NCBI GenBank assembly: GCA_021785055.1 | Contig: JAJYGS010000116.1 | Coordinates: 1-15,528, forward strand | Origin: Nitrospirota bacterium | GTDB lineage: Bacteria > Nitrospirota > JACRHJ01 | Reading direction: 5' to 3' | Length of the DNA: 15,528 bases | Shown here: positions 12,558 to 15,528 of the stretch, piece by piece | Numbering within the stretch: position 1 is the first letter of the stretch | How the letters are laid out: each line of letters begins with the position of its first letter | Notes under the pieces: model-generated | What the model was told of the DNA's origin: nothing | Databases searched by the model: none | Seen by the model: only the letters and a program-made list of their open reading frames with translations | Made by a program: the position numbers and the translations under genes

Positions 12558-13992
12558 AAAGATCGCCGGACTTACTCTTAATATCCTGCTTCTTCATCTG
12601 TTCCGTGATAAGCTTCTCGATGCCGTCTGTGGCGAGGTTGCGCGCCGCGTTATAGTCCGGGTCCGCCTTGTACCCGCATTCCGGGCAGACGAAGCGCGCG
12701 GGCCTGGCGCCGTTTCGGTTTTCGTCCCGGAACTTGCGGTCGAATTCCATATGGATGTGGCCGCACTCGCTGCACCGGCGGCTCGTGTATTTGGGACTTA
12801 CCTTCCGGAACTCAATCCCGGCCTCCTTTGCCTTGTAGGCTATGAATCTCTGAAGCTCTTCGTATCGCCAGCGCTGGCCGATGAACGTCCCTGCGAGCGT
12901 TTCTTTAAGGCCTTCAAGGTTCTCCATCTGTATGACGCCCGCGCCGTTGTCCTTTGCGAACTTTACGACCGCCGCCGACATCTGGTGGTTCAGCGTCTTG
13001 TATGCGCTGTCAATCCTGCCCTCCAGCTTCTCTATGGGCATGAGCTTTCGCGCCCTGCCGTGCCCGGAGCGGGCGGTCTCGGAGCTGATCTCCGTCCTGC
13101 CGCCGCGCTGGATCTCGCGCCGCCGCCGGACAGTCTGGTTCTGAAGCGCCCTCATGCGTGCGCCGAGCGCGCCGAAGGCCCTCCGGCCAAGGCGGGCGTG
13201 GCCATTGCCGATTGCGGCGAAGAGAGGGCACGAAACCCCCACGTCCACGCCGACGATGCGCTCTTTGGAGAGGTTTTGCGGCGATTCGGCGGGGAAATCA
13301 TAGGTGACGAAGAGGTGCCATTTCCTGCTTTGCTTGTCTTCCTTGATTTCAAAACACCTCTGGCGCCAGCCGTCTTCCTTGTTGTCCGCGTTATCCAGGA
13401 GCCTGTCGAGGATTGCGCGCTGGCCGTCCCCAAGGCTGTCTCTCTTTATCGCTATCACGACGCACGGATAAGGCTTCAGACGGAGCGCAAGCTTGACGAC
13501 GACATCGCCCGACTGCGTCCGCTTGAGACGGGGCTGACTATCTTTGTCGCACCTTACCGGAATGGCCATGTCGCTCCGGAAGGTCGGGAGCGCGCTTTTC
13601 CCCTTTAAGACATCGCTCCATTTGGTATTTGAAGTCAGCGCTTTCAGCTTGTAACTCGATAAAGCATCGACGACATTCGCAGGCAGCGCGCCGTCCTTTG
13701 CAAATTGGACGAACGGCGCAGACAACTCCTCGGCGCTCTTCTTTGCCCGCTTCGACTTTTCGTCTTCGAGAGTCTTTTTCAGTTCCCTGTTCAGCTCGCT
13801 GATTTTTTTCTGCTTATGTTCCACGCCGGCACGTTTCTGGTGAAAGGCCAGGTACGCCTCGCTCAGGGCCATGTTGGCAAGCCGGAACACGCGGTATCGC
13901 GCCTCCCTCAGCAGGTCTCCCAACTCCTTCCAGTTCATGAAGTCGCCGGGCTTCAGTATGTGAAGCTTCAGGACCTTCGTATGACGAGGCAA
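12556..13992 (-). CDS. cas12f1: Cas12f1 (Cas14-type) RNA-guided DNA endonuclease
   Basis: 478 aa. Miniature type V effector; family members cut DNA as a dimer on a crRNA-tracrRNA guide with one RuvC site. The N-terminus KLHILKPGDFMNWKELGDLL (9-28) closely follows the start of AsCas12f1 as I recall it. Charged helical region 55-90, then the beta recognition part 135-235. RuvC-I: IVGVDVGVSCPLF (246-258), D250. SGHGRARKLMPIEKL (309-323) and NHQMS are further Cas12f blocks. RuvC-II: VIQMENL (353-359), E357. Zinc finger C407-x2-C410...C436-x2-C439. RuvC-III: DPDYNAARN (444-452), D446. All three acidic residues are present. The start is TTG at 13992, with AAAGGAGG ending 5 nt upstream. It exceeds TnpB length and has an array and tracrRNA beside it, not transposon ends. 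Confidence 0.93.
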   Translation of the reverse strand: MPRHTKVLKLHILKPGDFMNWKELGDLLREARYRVFRLANMALSEAYLAFHQKRAGVEHKQKKISELNRELKKTLEDEKSKRAKKSAEELSAPFVQFAKDGALPANVVDALSSYKLKALTSNTKWSDVLKGKSALPTFRSDMAIPVRCDKDSQPRLKRTQSGDVVVKLALRLKPYPCVVIAIKRDSLGDGQRAILDRLLDNADNKEDGWRQRCFEIKEDKQSRKWHLFVTYDFPAESPQNLSKERIVGVDVGVSCPLFAAIGNGHARLGRRAFGALGARMRALQNQTVRRRREIQRGGRTEISSETARSGHGRARKLMPIEKLEGRIDSAYKTLNHQMSAAVVKFAKDNGAGVIQMENLEGLKETLAGTFIGQRWRYEELQRFIAYKAKEAGIEFRKVSPKYTSRRCSECGHIHMEFDRKFRDENRNGARPARFVCPECGYKADPDYNAARNLATDGIEKLITEQMKKQDIKSKSGDL

Positions 13993-14013
13993 GCCGTCCT
14001 CCTTTCGTATGCC

Positions 14014-14042
14014 ACTTTACTCAAACCGGAATCAGTAGTCAA
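14014..14042 (-). promoter_or_regulatory. Candidate sigma70 promoter for cas12f1
   Basis: On the minus strand TTGACT (14042-14037), a 17-bp spacer, and TAAAGT (14019-14014). The predicted start near 14007 gives a leader of only about 15 nt, beginning at the AAAGGAGG ribosome site (14005-13998). Confidence 0.55.
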
Positions 14043-14056
14043 GGGCTTTCTGGCCT

Positions 14057-14079
14057 GGAAAAATATGGGGTGTGTCCCT
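14057..14079 (-). repeat. Copy 2 of the 23-nt dispersed repeat
   Basis: On the minus strand it starts AGGGACACACCCCATATT and differs from the copy at 1257-1279 at one position of 23. It lies 15 bp upstream of the cas12f1 -35 hexamer. Confidence 0.7.
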
Positions 14080-14310
14080 GGTTTTTATTTCGGGACTTTC
14101 GCGGGCGTGTTTCGGGGCGATTTTATGGGCCGGGGCGCGGTTTCGGGGGTTGCGGGAGGGGGGTTCGGAGGGGCGATTTTTAAGGTTTTGCCTGGCTGTT
14201 TATCCTGATTTTTAAAGGACTTGCCATTTTTTAGGCTATATTTCCGATAATGCGTCCAGACGCAGTCTGGCAATTTATAACCAACTGAAACCTAAGGGTT
14301 TTTGCCGCCA

Positions 14311-14326
14311 TGTTCCACGTGGAACA
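14311..14326. promoter_or_regulatory. parS site 3 (downstream of mnmG)
   Basis: TGTTCCACGTGGAACA, 18-bp palindromy (14310-14327). It shares its last two bases with the hairpin at 14325-14356. Confidence 0.92.
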
Positions 14327-14356
14327 TACTTTCTTTTCGGGTGAAAAGAAAGTATG
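14325..14356. repeat. 14-bp perfect-stem hairpin after mnmG
   Basis: CATACTTTCTTTTC (14325-14338), loop GGGT, GAAAAGAAAGTATG (14343-14356). It is 22 bp past the mnmG stop, where a terminator would be expected, but no U-run follows the stem on the minus strand (parS follows). Together with GCAAAGAAAAGCCGGACG just after, it resembles a dispersed CTTTCTTTT-AAAAGAAAG hairpin known from several Gram-negative genomes; this last point is from memory. Confidence 0.6.
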
Positions 14357-14378
14357 CAAAGAAAAGCCGGACGAAAAG

Positions 14379-15528
14379 CTATTCCCGCAGCCTTTTGTTT
14401 TTCTCCAGCGCTACGAGGATTATCGCAACCGCCGCGGGCGTAATACCGGGAATCCTCCCCGCCTGTCCGACGCTCTGCGGCCCGACCCTCGCAAGCTTCT
14501 CCCGCACCTCCCTTGAGAGACCCGGAAGCGAGTAATCGAACCCGCGCGGGATAAGCTTTTCGTCGTATCTCTTCAGCCGCTCCACCTCGCCGGCCTGCCG
14601 CTTTATGTAGCCTTCGTATTTCACGAGAATCTCCACCTGCTCTGCTGCGGCAGGGTCGAGCGCCTCCGCCGCCGGATATTTTTCAAGCAGTTGCGAATAA
14701 GCTATCTCCGGTCTCTTGAGCATCTCCTTCAGGGGGACTTTTGCGCCGTCAAGCTCTCCAGAAGTCCCTTCCAGCCGGGCAAGCTCGCGCTCCGTCTGTT
14801 CGCGCCTTTTTAAAAACTTCCGGTAAACCTCATCGCTCACAAGGCCCAGCGTAAAACCCTTCTCCATAAGCCGGATGTCCGCGTTGTCCTCCCGTAGCAG
14901 CAGACGATATTCGGCGCGGGAGGTGAACATCCGAAACGGCTCGTCTACGCCTTTTGTCACCAGGTCGTCGATCATCACGCCGATGTAGGCCTCGTCCCGG
15001 CCAAGGACGAGAGGCTCAAGCCCCTTCACGAAATGGGCCGCGTTGATGCCTGCAAGAAGCCCCTGCCCGGCGGCCTCCTCGTAGCCCGAAGTCCCGTTTA
15101 TCTGTCCGGCGTGGAAGAGGCCCTCGACGCGCTTGGTCATAAGGCTTGGGAGCAGTTCCGTAGGGGGCACATAGTCATACTCGATAGCATAGCCTGGGCG
15201 CATAAGCTCGGCGTTTTCAAGGCCTTCAATAGTCCTGACGAGGGCCGTCTGGACGTCCGCAGGCAGGCTCGTGGATATGCCGTTGGCGTAATATTCGGCG
15301 GTATCATAGCCCTCCGGCTCAAGAAAGACCTGGTGCCGCTCCTTGTCGGCGAAGCGCACGACCTTGTCCTCTATGGACGGGCAGTAGCGCGGGCCGACGC
15401 CCTTTATCTTTCCGGAATATAACGGGGAACGGTCGAGACTCCCAAGTATTATCTCGTGCGTTTTTTCGTTCGTATAAGTGATGTAGCATGGCAGCTGCCG
15501 GTTAGTTATTTTTTCCGTCGAGAAGGAA
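14379..15528 (-). CDS. mnmG: tRNA U34 carboxymethylaminomethyl synthesis protein MnmG (GidA), 5' end beyond window
   Basis: With MnmE, this FAD enzyme installs the cmnm5/nm5 group on U34 of certain tRNAs. The minus frame is open from the window edge to 14379. It includes CYITYTNEKTHEII, RSPLYSG and GPRYCPSIEDKVVRF, with the catalytic-type cysteine of PRYCPSIEDK, then HQVFLEPEG, GLFHAGQINGTSGYEEAAGQG (the second flavin-region motif), FTSRAEYRLLLREDNAD, and the C-terminal helical MnmE/tRNA domain ending VGQAGRIPGITPAAVAIILV. About 382 residues are seen of roughly 620; the N-terminal FAD-binding GxGxxG lies outside. A GTG at 15359 is internal, not the start. In many bacteria rsmG follows directly; here the Cas12f locus intervenes. 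Confidence 0.97.
   Translation of the reverse strand, partial: SFSTEKITNRQLPCYITYTNEKTHEIILGSLDRSPLYSGKIKGVGPRYCPSIEDKVVRFADKERHQVFLEPEGYDTAEYYANGISTSLPADVQTALVRTIEGLENAELMRPGYAIEYDYVPPTELLPSLMTKRVEGLFHAGQINGTSGYEEAAGQGLLAGINAAHFVKGLEPLVLGRDEAYIGVMIDDLVTKGVDEPFRMFTSRAEYRLLLREDNADIRLMEKGFTLGLVSDEVYRKFLKRREQTERELARLEGTSGELDGAKVPLKEMLKRPEIAYSQLLEKYPAAEALDPAAAEQVEILVKYEGYIKRQAGEVERLKRYDEKLIPRGFDYSLPGLSREVREKLARVGPQSVGQAGRIPGITPAAVAIILVALEKNKRLRE

Larger units (their letters stand above)
13993..14378. other. 386-bp gap between cas12f1 and mnmG, no gene
   Basis: Holds the cas12f1 promoter (14014-14042), a 23-nt repeat copy (14057-14079), a G-rich tract (about 14087-14180), two nested 6-bp inverted repeats at 14251-14270 (TGCGTC/GACGCA and CCAGAC/GTCTGG), parS site 3 and a long hairpin at 14325-14356. 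Short open frames here are unconvincing. Confidence 0.55.

Noticed and set aside
12364..13608. 414-aa open frame on the plus strand
   Set aside because: It is antisense to cas12f1, has no recognisable product, and its length comes from the G+C-rich third positions of the real gene.
12556..13992. TnpB of an IS200/IS605 element
   Set aside because: Length is 478 aa, the N-terminus matches Cas12f1 rather than TnpB, there is no tnpA and no subterminal hairpin ends, and a CRISPR array and tracrRNA candidate adjoin it.
14085..14273. 62-aa minus-strand Pro/Lys-rich frame
   Set aside because: Low-complexity translation of a G-rich tract with no ribosome site and no homologue I recognise.
10257..15528. 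Chromosome origin (oriC) next to parAB/mnmG
   Set aside because: No cluster of TTATCCACA-type DnaA boxes or long A+T-rich unwinding region was seen; only parS sites support origin proximity.

Overview
The window is bacterial chromosomal DNA, mostly G+C-rich by eye, with A+T-rich patches. A bactofilin, a lipobox-bearing lipoprotein, a LemA/TPM pair, and an mnmG, rsmG, parA, parB order with clustered parS sites suggest a Gram-negative lineage of the Deltaproteobacteria/Nitrospirota sort. This is inference from gene content; no 16S is present. The gidA/gidB/par block and three parS copies place the right half in the chromosome-partitioning (origin-proximal) region, although no DnaA-box cluster or oriC is visible.

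Layout. 1-237 (-) is the N-terminus of a DEAD-box RNA helicase. 238-1686 is an A+T-rich patch with one unrecognised gene (377-1243, +) and about 440 bp of non-coding DNA. 1687-2340 (+) is endonuclease III. 2385-2759 (-) is a ComFB-like protein. 3021-6736 (+) is a run of five genes: a degenerate nucleotidyltransferase-like protein, a TPM-domain membrane protein, a TPR protein, LemA, and CoaD (overlapping lemA by 1 nt). Then come a VOC protein (-), a small lipoprotein (+), and the minus-strand block mnmA, bactofilin, parB, parA, rsmG, (insert), mnmG (read right to left on the map).

The highlight is at 12098-13992, between rsmG and mnmG. It is a compact type V-F CRISPR system: a 478-aa Cas12f1 effector (-), a tracrRNA candidate (-, about 12361-12545) just beyond its stop, and a short CRISPR array (four 39-bp repeats, three 33-34-bp spacers) whose crRNA-sense strand is +. 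The tracrRNA call rests on three points: secondary structure laid out like the known Un1Cas12f1 tracrRNA, a CGAGAAG motif, and a 13-bp G.U-tolerant anti-repeat. No cas1, cas2 or cas4 is present. The system separates two usually adjacent genes and is bracketed by parS sites, one ending 1 bp from the first repeat.

Working together: MnmG and MnmA both modify the wobble uridine of tRNA; ParA, ParB and parS, probably with the bactofilin, handle chromosome segregation; Cas12f, tracrRNA and crRNA form a minimal RNA-guided DNA-targeting module. Several short dispersed repeats (REP-like pieces, a GTAGGGGCG element and a 23-nt pair 12.8 kb apart) lie in the gaps.
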